Shown piece by piece: positions 8,606 to 15,737 of a stretch of DNA of 34,046 bases. Under the pieces are notes generated by a model, which had not been told where the DNA came from, made no database searches, and saw nothing but the letters and a program-made list of their open reading frames with translations. Numbering within the stretch: the stretch's first letter is position 1; every line of letters starts with the position of its first letter. The DNA comes from Paracoccaceae bacterium (GTDB lineage: Bacteria > Pseudomonadota > Alphaproteobacteria > Rhodobacterales > Rhodobacteraceae), in the NCBI GenBank assembly GCA_009924775.1, contig RFQY01000008.1:1-34046 (forward strand), given 5' to 3'. The position numbers and the translations under genes are program-made.

Positions 8606-9046
8606 TCAGCCTTCGATCATATCCACGCGTGTGGCGTGGCGGCCGCCTTCGAATTGGGTGCCAAGGAAGGCGTCGACGATTTCCAGCGCCAGACCTTCGC
8701 CCACGACACGCGCGCCGATGGACAGCATGTTGGCGTTGTTGTGTGCCCGCGTCATCGCCGCCGAATAGGGGTCAGCGCACACACCACAGCGGATGCCCGC
8801 CACCTTATTGGCCGCCATCATGATGCCTTGGCCGGTGCCGCACAGGATGATGCCCAGATCGGCCGCGCCGCTGGCCACCTGTTCTGCCGCTGCGCGCCCG
8901 TGCAGCGGGTAATGCGTGCTTTCGGGGGTCATCGGGCCGATGTCGGCCACCTCATGGCCTTGGGCCGCGATATGGGCGGCAATCGCGCGGCGCAGATCAA
9001 TGGCTGCGTGGTCGCTGGACAGGACGATGCGTTTCGGGGTGGTCAT
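8606..9046 (-). CDS. rpiB: Ribose 5-phosphate isomerase B
   Basis: RpiB interconverts ribose 5-phosphate and ribulose 5-phosphate in the pentose phosphate pathway. The 146-residue product begins MTTPKRIVLSSDHAAIDLR, with the family Asp-His, and carries ILCGTGQGIMMAANK, where the Cys and the phosphate-binding glycine loop reside, then VCADPYSAAMTRAHNNANML, matching the RpiB/LacAB fold. The start at 9046 fits the family; the open frame extends 24 codons further without similarity. It is the first gene of a short minus-strand unit with lipB. Confidence 0.93.
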   Translation of the reverse strand: MTTPKRIVLSSDHAAIDLRRAIAAHIAAQGHEVADIGPMTPESTHYPLHGRAAAEQVASGAADLGIILCGTGQGIMMAANKVAGIRCGVCADPYSAAMTRAHNNANMLSIGARVVGEGLALEIVDAFLGTQFEGGRHATRVDMIEG

Positions 9047-9189
9047 GGCCGGGCCTTTCGCTGGGTTTGCTGCCCTTTTGAAACCGTCGCGCGCCCGATG
9101 CAAAGGGTTTTCGCCCAATGCGCCGATTTTCCCCCTTCACATCGCCGCGCCGCTTCGCTAAACGACGGCCTTACCAAGCCTATGGCAGT

Positions 9190-9276
9190 GCGGTCGTGGC
9201 GGAATTGGTAGACGCGCAGCGTTGAGGTCGCTGTTCCTTAACCGGAGTGGAAGTTCGAGTCTTCTCGGCCGCACCA
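9190..9276 (+). tRNA. tRNA-Leu (anticodon GAG)
   Basis: An 87-base class II tRNA with encoded CCA. The acceptor stem GCGGTCG pairs with CGGCCGC, allowing one G-U pair. The anticodon stem CAGCG/CGCTG encloses the loop TTGAGGT with anticodon GAG. A long variable arm and the T arm GTTCGAGTC follow. Confidence 0.96.
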
Positions 9277-9277
9277 T

Positions 9278-9323
9278 TTAAAAACACGGGCCTTTGCTGG
9301 TTAAAAACACGGGCCTTTGCTGG
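9278..9323. repeat. 23-bp tandem duplication at the tRNA-Leu terminator
   Basis: Two exact 23-bp copies, 9278-9300 and 9301-9323, each start ttaaaaacacgggcc and end tttgctgg. The second copy supplies the left arm of the terminator; the first copy repeats that arm without its own right arm, so the right arm could pair with either. Confidence 0.9.
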
Positions 9324-9333
9324 CCCGTTTTTT
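9309..9333 (+). terminator. Intrinsic terminator of tRNA-Leu
   Basis: The stem acgggcc (9309-9315) with ggcccgt (9322-9328) has a 6-base loop and leads into a T run (9328-9333). It ends the tRNA-Leu transcript. Confidence 0.85.
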
Positions 9334-9435
9334 ATTGTGCTTTTTCTGGGTAAGGGGGGCAGAAAGCGGGGGGCATCCCCGGCCCGGTTTGTTGCCCCAA
9401 CCGCGTGGGCCTTGCGCGCGGTCTTTCCCCTTGCG

Positions 9436-10479
9436 CTAGCGCGCGTGCAAGCCAACCGCTGCAAACCGGCCCAGAAGATCGCCATTTTGAACGCTATCTG
9501 CAAGACCGATCACCACAAGAGCGGTCTCCACAGGGCAATCGTTGCACTCGGTCAGGCTCCATCGGCGCCCAACAAGTTGCAAAAGCAAGGGCACCGGCGC
9601 ATCTGCAAACCACACGAACCCCTTGGCGCGAAAAATACCGCTTGGCATATCGCATAAACATCGTGCGAATGCATCGCGGTCGATGGGCTTGGATTGGCGC
9701 AAGACGATGCTTGCAAAGGTTTGATCGGCATGGGCCGGCTGGCTGTGGTCGGCAGGTTCGGGCCGCAGGGCTGCGTCAAAAAGCAAACCGATGGGCACGG
9801 CGCAGCGCGTTGTGCGCAAAACCTGTGCGCGCGGGGCAAAGGCCCTTAGCCGCGCCTCGGCAAGTTCGGCCTGTTTGGGTGATACCAGATCGCATTTGTT
9901 CAAAAGTATCAGGTTGGCCGCTGCCACTTGCCGTGCCACCAGCGCGTCATGCGCTTTTCCTTGGATGCTTTCAGCGGCATCGACCACGGCAACAATGCTT
10001 TCAAGCGTGATACCCTCTAGCGTTTGCGCCACATGGGCGATGCCGGAAGGGTCAGACACGCCGCTGGCCTCGATGACGATCGCATCGACCGTCGTTTCGC
10101 GCTCTACGATCGCGGCAAGGCTGCGCGCCACGCCGCCCGACAGGCTGCAACAGATACAGCCATTTTGCAGCGCGGTCGTGTCGTTGGAGACATCTGCGAT
10201 CAATGCGGCATCAATGTTAAGCGCGGCAAAGTCGTTCACCAGCGCCGCGATCTTCATCCCATGTGAGCCGCTGAGCAGGTGGCGCAACAGCGTCGTTTTG
10301 CCTGCGCCCAGAAAGCCGGAAAGAACAATGGTGGGGATCGCGGCGGCGGCGCTGGGCGCTTTTGACCGGGGCAGCGCAGCGGCCTCGATCAGGCCGGCGA
10401 AGAAATCCATGGTATCAAGCGCGCGGCGCAGTTCTGCAGGGTCTGCGCTGCGGGGGGTTGCGTTGGCGGGCTGCACCAT
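9436..10479 (-). CDS. COG0523 (CobW/YeiR-like) GTPase, putative metallochaperone
   Basis: The 347-residue protein is a G3E-family P-loop GTPase of the COG0523 group, whose members deliver or handle zinc, cobalt or related metals. Visible motifs are the Walker A GFLGAGKT (about 55-62), the metal-binding CxCC as NGCICCSL (Cys 108, 110, 111), a switch-type EASGVSDP and the guanine-specificity motif NKCD (194-197). A CobW C-terminal domain with a Cys-containing SLTECNDCP segment ends the protein. There is an unusual N-terminal extension of about 48 residues. Its start is 2 bp beyond the stop of the YtcJ-type amidohydrolase, so the two are co-transcribed. I infer that it could supply metal to that enzyme; the family annotation is firm, the client is a guess. 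Confidence 0.85.
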   Translation of the reverse strand: MVQPANATPRSADPAELRRALDTMDFFAGLIEAAALPRSKAPSAAAAIPTIVLSGFLGAGKTTLLRHLLSGSHGMKIAALVNDFAALNIDAALIADVSNDTTALQNGCICCSLSGGVARSLAAIVERETTVDAIVIEASGVSDPSGIAHVAQTLEGITLESIVAVVDAAESIQGKAHDALVARQVAAANLILLNKCDLVSPKQAELAEARLRAFAPRAQVLRTTRCAVPIGLLFDAALRPEPADHSQPAHADQTFASIVLRQSKPIDRDAFARCLCDMPSGIFRAKGFVWFADAPVPLLLQLVGRRWSLTECNDCPVETALVVIGLADSVQNGDLLGRFAAVGLHAR

Positions 10480-10481
10480 GG

Positions 10482-12149
10482 TCAGTTTTCCGTCAGGAAG
10501 GGTTTGCCACCCAAAACTGTTGCATGCACGCGGATATCGCGGATGCGCGCTGGTTCCACCTCGTAGGGGTCTTCATCGAGAACGGTGAAATCGGCATATT
10601 TTCCCACCTCGACGCTGCCATGCACCCTGTCGCGCCCGATCACATGCGCGGCATCGATGGTAATGGCGCGCATGGCCCGGTCGACGCCGATACGCTCGCC
10701 CGGGGCCAGCACGGTTTTGCCATCTAGCGCAATGCGTTCGACCGCGATCCAAACAGCCGTAAGCGGGCTGATCGGGGTCAGCACCAGCGAAAAATCTGAA
10801 TGTAGTGCAAAGACCACGCCCTCGCGTTCCAAGCTGCCAAGCCGTGCCGTCGCCTCGGCGCGGTCAAAACCAAAGCCGCTATCGGCATGCAAAAGCGCGC
10901 GGTAGTGCACGAACATATTATTCACGCTGGCCAAGCCGCCAAGCGCCTTGAGCCGGCGCGCCTGATCTGGCGTCGACAGGCAGTAATGTTCGATTGTAAA
11001 GCGGTGGTCGAACCGCGGATGTGCCAATTGTAGCTGTTCCAGCAGATCCAGCGTCATTTCGACCGTCTCATCGCCATTGGCATGGCTGTGGATTTGAAAG
11101 CCTGCTTTCCAATAGGGCAGCATCGCGCCCCAAAGATCTTCCCACGGTGTTTCGCCGCGGTGGCCTTTATGGCCGTCCAGATAGCCAGGGTAGCGCAGGC
11201 GCAACGTTTGCGCGGGGTATGACCCATCGTTGATGAACTTCACCCCATGCACGGCCAATTTGTCCGTGTTGCTTGCCATAAGTTTGCGCAGATAGCTTGG
11301 CGCTTCGGCGCCGTGCTGCGCGTTCAGTGGCGGGCCTAATGGCACCAACAGCATCCGCAGCGGAAAGGCATCATCCTCAACCACCTTTTTGTGCAAACCA
11401 AGCTCGTAATCGATGCCCAGCTTTCCAAACGCCATGTCGGCGGTCAGTGTGATCCCCGCCTTTTGCGCGGTGCGCCCCTGCGCCCAAAGCGCAGCAGCAC
11501 CGCGTTTGGGGTCGGCTAGAAAGCCCACCACTGGGCGCAGCGCAATTGTGGTGGCGCCCAGTTCGATAAATTGCCCGTTCAGCCGCCCGTCATCGTATTT
11601 TTCGATCCCGTAGACATTGGTTGTTTCGTCCACACCGATGATGTCCAACATTGGCGAATTTGCCACCACCACATGCGGCGCATAGGTCATGGTCCAGATC
11701 GGGCGGGTGGCAGAGACTGCATCCAGCTCGTCGCGGTGAAGCTGGCCGCCATGAAGCGCGGGGTCAAACCCCCAAGCCAAAATCGGGTCTTGCGACATCG
11801 GGTCCTGATCGGCCACGCGTTTAAGCTTGTCCAGCACCGCTTGCCGGCTGGTCAGCCCCTCGTCAAACCCGTTCGGCCCGTTTTGGTCTAGCGGCCCGAT
11901 ATATGTCATCCCCATCAGCGAACCGGAGGCTTGCAAATGGGTGTGTGGGTCGATGAAACCCGGAAAGATCACCTTGTCTGAAAAACGATCGTCGATCACA
12001 TGCTCTTCGCGGTCCAACCAGTTGCGCATCGTCGCAAGCGTGCCGACTGAAACAATGCGCCCATCCTTGACGGCAACGGCATCGGCCAGCGGGCGCCCGG
12101 CGTCCATGGTGCGAATATGTTTGGCGGTAAAGACAGTCAGCTTGGTCAT
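10482..12149 (-). CDS. Metal-dependent amidohydrolase, YtcJ-like (COG1574)
   Basis: The 555-residue product belongs to the amidohydrolase superfamily, YtcJ-like group, which hydrolyses amide or related C-N bonds with a metal in a TIM barrel. The first metal-binding HxH is seen in PGFIDPHTHLQASG (His 69 and 71). Further ligand-type motifs are IHSHANGDETV, RFTIEHYCLS and ALHSDFSLVLTP (the conserved late Asp). N- and C-terminal beta-sandwich parts (DAVAVKDGRIVSVG and GKYADFTVLDEDPYEV) frame the barrel. A gaggag ribosome-binding site precedes the ATG. No signal peptide is visible, so it is cytoplasmic. It is the first gene of a two-gene unit with the COG0523 GTPase. The substrate is unknown; YtcJ-like enzymes are often annotated as exoenzyme- or N-substituted-amide hydrolases without experimental support. 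Confidence 0.88.
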   Translation of the reverse strand: MTKLTVFTAKHIRTMDAGRPLADAVAVKDGRIVSVGTLATMRNWLDREEHVIDDRFSDKVIFPGFIDPHTHLQASGSLMGMTYIGPLDQNGPNGFDEGLTSRQAVLDKLKRVADQDPMSQDPILAWGFDPALHGGQLHRDELDAVSATRPIWTMTYAPHVVVANSPMLDIIGVDETTNVYGIEKYDDGRLNGQFIELGATTIALRPVVGFLADPKRGAAALWAQGRTAQKAGITLTADMAFGKLGIDYELGLHKKVVEDDAFPLRMLLVPLGPPLNAQHGAEAPSYLRKLMASNTDKLAVHGVKFINDGSYPAQTLRLRYPGYLDGHKGHRGETPWEDLWGAMLPYWKAGFQIHSHANGDETVEMTLDLLEQLQLAHPRFDHRFTIEHYCLSTPDQARRLKALGGLASVNNMFVHYRALLHADSGFGFDRAEATARLGSLEREGVVFALHSDFSLVLTPISPLTAVWIAVERIALDGKTVLAPGERIGVDRAMRAITIDAAHVIGRDRVHGSVEVGKYADFTVLDEDPYEVEPARIRDIRVHATVLGGKPFLTEN

Positions 12150-12568
12150 GTCATCTCCTCGGCTTGGCGTGCTTGGATCGGCAGTATTGGGGTTTCAATC
12201 GGCGCATTTGTCGGTGCTATTTCTGCGAGGTGTTGGGCGCGCCTTGTTCGATCTGGTAATGCACCGCCGGGTTGCGGGCAAAATTTAGCCGTGCGTCATG
12301 ATTGACACAGTGATGATAATTCTCAAGCTGTTTTGACAGGCGCGCCGCGCCGCCATCGGTGCCATCACAGCGCTGGGCCTGTCATGGGTTGGGGCCGCCG
12401 CTTTGATTGCAGATGTGCAGCAAAGCATCGAACCTTATGGGCGCTTGACACCGAATTTATGCAACAGGGGCAAAACAAATGTACTACCATGCCAGCCAAG
12501 GCCAATCTGCGCGCGTCTCAGCAGCGTGCTGTCGCAGATTGGATTGATCGCACAAACAGGGGGGACGC
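12150..12568. other. 419-bp divergent intergenic region
   Basis: This lies between the outward-facing amidohydrolase and DUF1989 genes and must contain both promoters. TTGACA-like hexamers occur at 12302, 12333 and 12445, but none has a convincing -10 box at normal spacing. Short open frames here have no recognisable family pattern and no good ribosome-binding site. I see no RNA gene or clear operator. Confidence 0.5.
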
Positions 12569-13252
12569 ATGAGCCACACCGATATTGCAGTCCCGGACGG
12601 GGTAAACAACAGCCTGAATATCGCCATCTCGGCAGATGGAACCGCAGAGGTGGGGCGCACCTACCAGATACCTGCCCGATGTGGTGTTGCCGTCAGGCTG
12701 GCCCGGGGGCAGGTGCTGCATATCGTCAATCCAAGCGGGTCTCAGGTGTGCGACTTCTTCGCCTTTGCTGCCGCTTGCTTGCACGAGCATCTGTCGATGG
12801 CCCATCTGCACACCTCGCTTGCGTCACTGTTCCCAAAAGTTGGTGACGCCTTGGTCAGCAACCAGCGCAGGCCCTTGTTGACAATCACGGCAGACACATC
12901 GCCGGGCGTGCATGACACGGTTATCGCCTGTTGTGACCACGCGCGGTACCGCGAATTGGGGTGCGAGGGGTATCACGATAATTGTGCCGATAACCTGCGC
13001 ATGGCGCTTATGGCGATCGGGCTAAAGGCGCCGCTTATCCCGGCGCCGTTTAACATCTGGATGAATGTGCCGGTGCAGGCGGATGGGTCAACCAGCTTTC
13101 AGCCCCCGGTCGCGCGCGCGGGCGACTGTATTTCGCTGCGGGCCGAGGTAGAGCTTATCGCCGTCATGTCGGCCTGCCCGCAAGATATCACGCCCGTAAA
13201 CGGCGCGGGGGTTTCGCCAGATATCTTGGCCTTTCGCGTTTCGGCTAGCTAA
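12569..13252 (+). CDS. DUF1989 (urea carboxylase-associated family) protein
   Basis: The 227-residue protein matches the DUF1989 family, members of which are encoded beside urea carboxylase/allophanate or amine-degradation genes. Typical blocks are VNPSGSQVCDFFAF (about 54-66), SNQRRPLLTITADTSPGVHD (about 97-116), ACCDHARYRELGCEGYHDNC and ADNLRMALMAIGL. The Cys- and His-rich segments fit the metal-binding character proposed for the family. The exact reaction is unknown. It stands alone on the plus strand, divergent from the amidohydrolase. Its stop overlaps the 3' end of the convergent phosphoribosyltransferase gene by 8 bp. The context of deaminase, ring-hydrolase-like and amidohydrolase genes suggests a role in breakdown of a urea-like or amidine product, which is inference. 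Confidence 0.82.
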   Translation: MSHTDIAVPDGVNNSLNIAISADGTAEVGRTYQIPARCGVAVRLARGQVLHIVNPSGSQVCDFFAFAAACLHEHLSMAHLHTSLASLFPKVGDALVSNQRRPLLTITADTSPGVHDTVIACCDHARYRELGCEGYHDNCADNLRMALMAIGLKAPLIPAPFNIWMNVPVQADGSTSFQPPVARAGDCISLRAEVELIAVMSACPQDITPVNGAGVSPDILAFRVSAS

Positions 13253-13880
13253 GCTTTGCACGCGGAAAGGCCAATTCTGGCGCGTAATTGTCAAAGCTGC
13301 TCAGGGTTTGTGCATTACACTCGGCCTGCCAGCGCGACCCCGGAACAACCGCGGAAATGCAAGGGTAGGTTTGGCGATAGTGGTCTGTGCGTTCGTTTTC
13401 TTCGATCGCGATGGCCAAAAGCCCGGCCACCACACCGCCTTGCCGTTCGACAAGCCGGATTGCGCCATCTATTGTGCCGCCGGTTTCCACCCATTGATCC
13501 ACCAGCAAAACCCGCGTGCCGGCGCCAAAGGCGGGCTTGCGCATCTCCATCTCTTGGGTGCGGCCAGAGTAATTGCCAAAACTTACCTTATCGGTATCGA
13601 CACATAGTTTTCCGGCCTTGCGGATTGGCAAAAAGCCCACGCCAGAACGCGCCGCGATGGCTGCCCCCAGCACAAAGCCCATGGCATCAAGCCCACCGAC
13701 AACGTCATAATCTACGTCTTTCAGGTCAGCCATCAGATCATCAAGCAGGTCGTTGAACGCCGCACCATTGATGTAGATCGAGGTCGGATCTAGCCAGGCG
13801 AATTTGTCGCCCTTGGTGTTGGGGGCCATGATGTTAAGATACCAACGGTCGTCGCGCGGACCTTTGTTTGGTGCTGTCAT
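13245..13880 (-). CDS. Phosphoribosyltransferase, adenine phosphoribosyltransferase-like
   Basis: The 211-residue product has a type I PRTase fold. The PRPP-binding loop is VLLVDQWVETGGT (about 124-136), with DQ in place of the usual two acidic residues of DD/ED at the third and fourth positions, which is a noticeable substitution. The flanking GLDAMGFVLGAAIAARSGVG and KVSFGNYSGRTQEMEM segments resemble APRT hood and flexible-loop regions. I therefore call it APRT-like, transferring ribose 5-phosphate from PRPP to a base. It overlaps the upstream TIM-barrel gene by four bases (start inside its stop), so the two are coupled. The base recognised is unknown; the DQ change may mean altered specificity or a regulatory role. 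Confidence 0.75.
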   Translation of the reverse strand: MTAPNKGPRDDRWYLNIMAPNTKGDKFAWLDPTSIYINGAAFNDLLDDLMADLKDVDYDVVGGLDAMGFVLGAAIAARSGVGFLPIRKAGKLCVDTDKVSFGNYSGRTQEMEMRKPAFGAGTRVLLVDQWVETGGTIDGAIRLVERQGGVVAGLLAIAIEENERTDHYRQTYPCISAVVPGSRWQAECNAQTLSSFDNYAPELAFPRAKLS

Positions 13881-14623
13881 GATTTTTCTCTTTGTCCAAG
13901 GGAACGTGTGACCTGCATCAGCGCGTGAAGGCGTGCCGGGTCGATGTCATAGAAATTGCCCGCTTCGTTGATGCCTGTGGCAACCATGAAGCAATCCACA
14001 TCGCGGTAGTTTGCCGCGTTCTGCGGTGTGATGCCGGACGCAATTGCAAGGGCCTTATCCCCAATAGCGTCTCGAAAGGTGGTTATCTTGCCGAGATCTG
14101 CCTCTTGGCCCGTGGCAACGCCTGATGTGGTGACAACATCCATAAAAGCGCAGGCGTGCTGGGCTGAGGCGCTGTAAAACGCAGGGTCGATTTCGCGCTG
14201 TTTCTTAAAACAGGTGCCCCCAAAATACAGGCCTGCCCAGCCGCTGTCTTGATAAATCTGGGCGATTTCTTGCGCTTCGATGTTTGCGCCATGTTCGTCT
14301 ATGCGCGCGTCATCGGCCCAATAGGCATCGACATGCACGCCCTCTGCCGCCAATTCCCCCAATCGCGGAAACGCATCTTTTCCGGTCACGCCCAAGAAAT
14401 TGACGCCCATCCAAAGCGATGGATAGGCGGCGCGGGTGCCGCGGATGATGGGCAAAAAGCGCTCTGGCTCGAAATCGTGGTTGATTAGAAAGCAGCCGGG
14501 CGCACCGGCGCCAATGACCTCGCGCACGTTGCGCAAGGTGCGGGGCAAATCCAGCACATGGATCACCGGCAGAACGACCGGACCAGCTGATTTGAACAAT
14601 TTATGAAATGTATCGCGTTGCAT
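13877..14623 (-). CDS. BtpA/SgcQ-like TIM-barrel protein
   Basis: The 248-residue protein looks like a (beta/alpha)8 barrel of the BtpA/SgcQ type. An early strand PVVLPVIHVLDLPRTLRNV is followed by GAPGCFLINHDFEPERF, and the C-terminal half holds the phosphate-binding-type segments VTTSGVATGQEADLGKI and ALAIASGITPQNAANY. The family has no clear biochemical role: BtpA was linked to photosystem I biogenesis, SgcQ to sugar metabolism. The four-base overlap with the downstream APRT-like gene indicates a functional pair, perhaps acting on a nucleoside or ribosylated intermediate; this is inference. It is transcribed divergently from the LysR gene across an 79-bp AT-rich region. Confidence 0.6.
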   Translation of the reverse strand: MQRDTFHKLFKSAGPVVLPVIHVLDLPRTLRNVREVIGAGAPGCFLINHDFEPERFLPIIRGTRAAYPSLWMGVNFLGVTGKDAFPRLGELAAEGVHVDAYWADDARIDEHGANIEAQEIAQIYQDSGWAGLYFGGTCFKKQREIDPAFYSASAQHACAFMDVVTTSGVATGQEADLGKITTFRDAIGDKALAIASGITPQNAANYRDVDCFMVATGINEAGNFYDIDPARLHALMQVTRSLGQREKS

Positions 14624-14702
14624 GGGCCAAGAATATTCCTTGGTGCAGAATAAAGGAAATTTATTGTTGCAATTTATTAATTAAGCTTTGAAATTCGAGC
14701 TT
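14624..14702. promoter_or_regulatory. Divergent promoter with candidate LysR operator
   Basis: This AT-rich 79-bp spacer separates the BtpA-like gene from the divergent LysR gene, the classic placing of a LysR-type operator. It contains AGGAAATTTAT (14654-14664), which recurs inverted before the ABC importer (15625-15635). It also contains the imperfect dyad attg-ttg-caat (14664-14674) and ttaattaa just after. I take the shared 11-mer as the best operator candidate. Confidence 0.55.
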
Positions 14703-15593
14703 ATGCGTGTCGTCAACTTGCCAACAGATCTTTTGCGAACCTTCGTCACTGTGATCGAGGTCAAAAGCCATACCCGCGCGGCTGACCTGCTTAATCGTTC
14801 GCAGCCAGCGGTCAGCTTGCAGATCAAGCGTTTGGAAGATCTGGTGGGCTACAAACTTATCCGGCAGAAAGGCCGGACGATGGAGGTCAGCGAAAAGGGC
14901 GAGGCGCTGGCCATGCACGCGCGCCAGATCCTGCGGCTTAACGATATGGCCATGGGCCTGTTTGAAAGGTCAGACGCAGATACGGATTTGCGTATCGGCC
15001 TGCCGCTTGATTATGGCGTGCGGCTGTTGCAGCAGGAAATCACGTCTTTGCTGAAAGAAAATGGCGGGCTGAGGGTGACGATCAACTGCGATTTGTCGCA
15101 AAACCTGCACGATGCCTTGATGCGCGACGAGCTGGACATGATTGTTGCGCTCTACCAAGGGGGCGATCCGCAATTTCTGGTGCAAAAATGGTGCGAACAG
15201 CCGGTTTGGGTGGGCGCAGACACCAGTTACCCCGACGCGTTGGACACCCTGCCGCTTGTGGCCCATCCCTTGGGGTGTGTGTACCGCCAGCGCATGACAG
15301 ATGCTTTGAAGTCGGTTCAGCGCAACTGGCGCGTTGTGTTTTCTAGCCCCAATATCGATGCGGTGCAGGATGCCGTTTGCGACGGGCTGGGCTTTACCTG
15401 TTTGACAACCCCCACCACGCGCAGCGGGATGCGGATTATCAGGGCGGACGAGGGCTTGCCCGCCCTAGAACCATTGCGCATTGGCCTGTTTTATCGGCAA
15501 ACCCGGCTGGGCAGTTGGGGCAATCTGGTTGCAGAACGACTGACCGCAGCGATCGAAAATGCGCTTGGGGATGGGGCCGGCGCAGGGGCCTGA
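14703..15593 (+). CDS. LysR-family transcriptional regulator
   Basis: The 296-residue protein has an N-terminal winged helix-turn-helix (LPTDLLRTFVTVIEVKSHTR, then LLNRSQPAVSLQIKRLEDLV) and a C-terminal periplasmic-binding-like effector domain. It starts at the ATG at 14703; a TTG at 14688 would add five residues but fits the family less well. It faces away from the BtpA-like/APRT-like pair and precedes the ABC importer operon in the same direction, so it probably controls both. The effector is likely the imported substrate or a breakdown product; the sequence does not reveal which. Confidence 0.92.
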   Translation: MRVVNLPTDLLRTFVTVIEVKSHTRAADLLNRSQPAVSLQIKRLEDLVGYKLIRQKGRTMEVSEKGEALAMHARQILRLNDMAMGLFERSDADTDLRIGLPLDYGVRLLQQEITSLLKENGGLRVTINCDLSQNLHDALMRDELDMIVALYQGGDPQFLVQKWCEQPVWVGADTSYPDALDTLPLVAHPLGCVYRQRMTDALKSVQRNWRVVFSSPNIDAVQDAVCDGLGFTCLTTPTTRSGMRIIRADEGLPALEPLRIGLFYRQTRLGSWGNLVAERLTAAIENALGDGAGAGA

Positions 15594-15624
15594 CATAAGA
15601 AGGCTTAATGCATCCATATCACGC

Positions 15625-15635
15625 ATAAATTTCCT
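15625..15635 (-). promoter_or_regulatory. Second copy of the 11-bp candidate LysR operator motif
   Basis: ATAAATTTCCT is the reverse complement of AGGAAATTTAT at 14654-14664. It lies 102 bp before the start of the substrate-binding protein gene, where an activator or operator site is expected. Two exact 11-mers flanking one regulator gene are unlikely by chance in GC-rich DNA. Confidence 0.55.
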
Positions 15636-15667
15636 ATGGGGCACGATTCTAAGTAATCTTGTCATAA

Positions 15668-15702
15668 GGGCTGTTAGCCCGTGTCCGAAGTTTAAAACGG
15701 GC
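15668..15702 (+). other. Two mutually exclusive short hairpins in the leader of the importer operon
   Basis: Stem gggct/agccc (15668-15672, 15676-15680) and stem gcccg/cgggc (15677-15681, 15698-15702) use overlapping bases, so only one can form. They sit 36 bp before the start of the substrate-binding protein gene. Both stems are only 5 bp, no U run follows, and I recognise no known riboswitch. Confidence 0.3.
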
Positions 15703-15737
15703 CAAGAAAATGACTAGAAAACAGCGGAGTGTGACCT

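Noticed and set aside
12333-12572. Open frames in the amidohydrolase-DUF1989 gap as a gene
   Set aside because: No family pattern and no ribosome-binding site; they look like chance frames.
15594-15737. Purine or guanidine riboswitch before the importer
   Set aside because: No matching core motifs are seen; only two short alternative stems.
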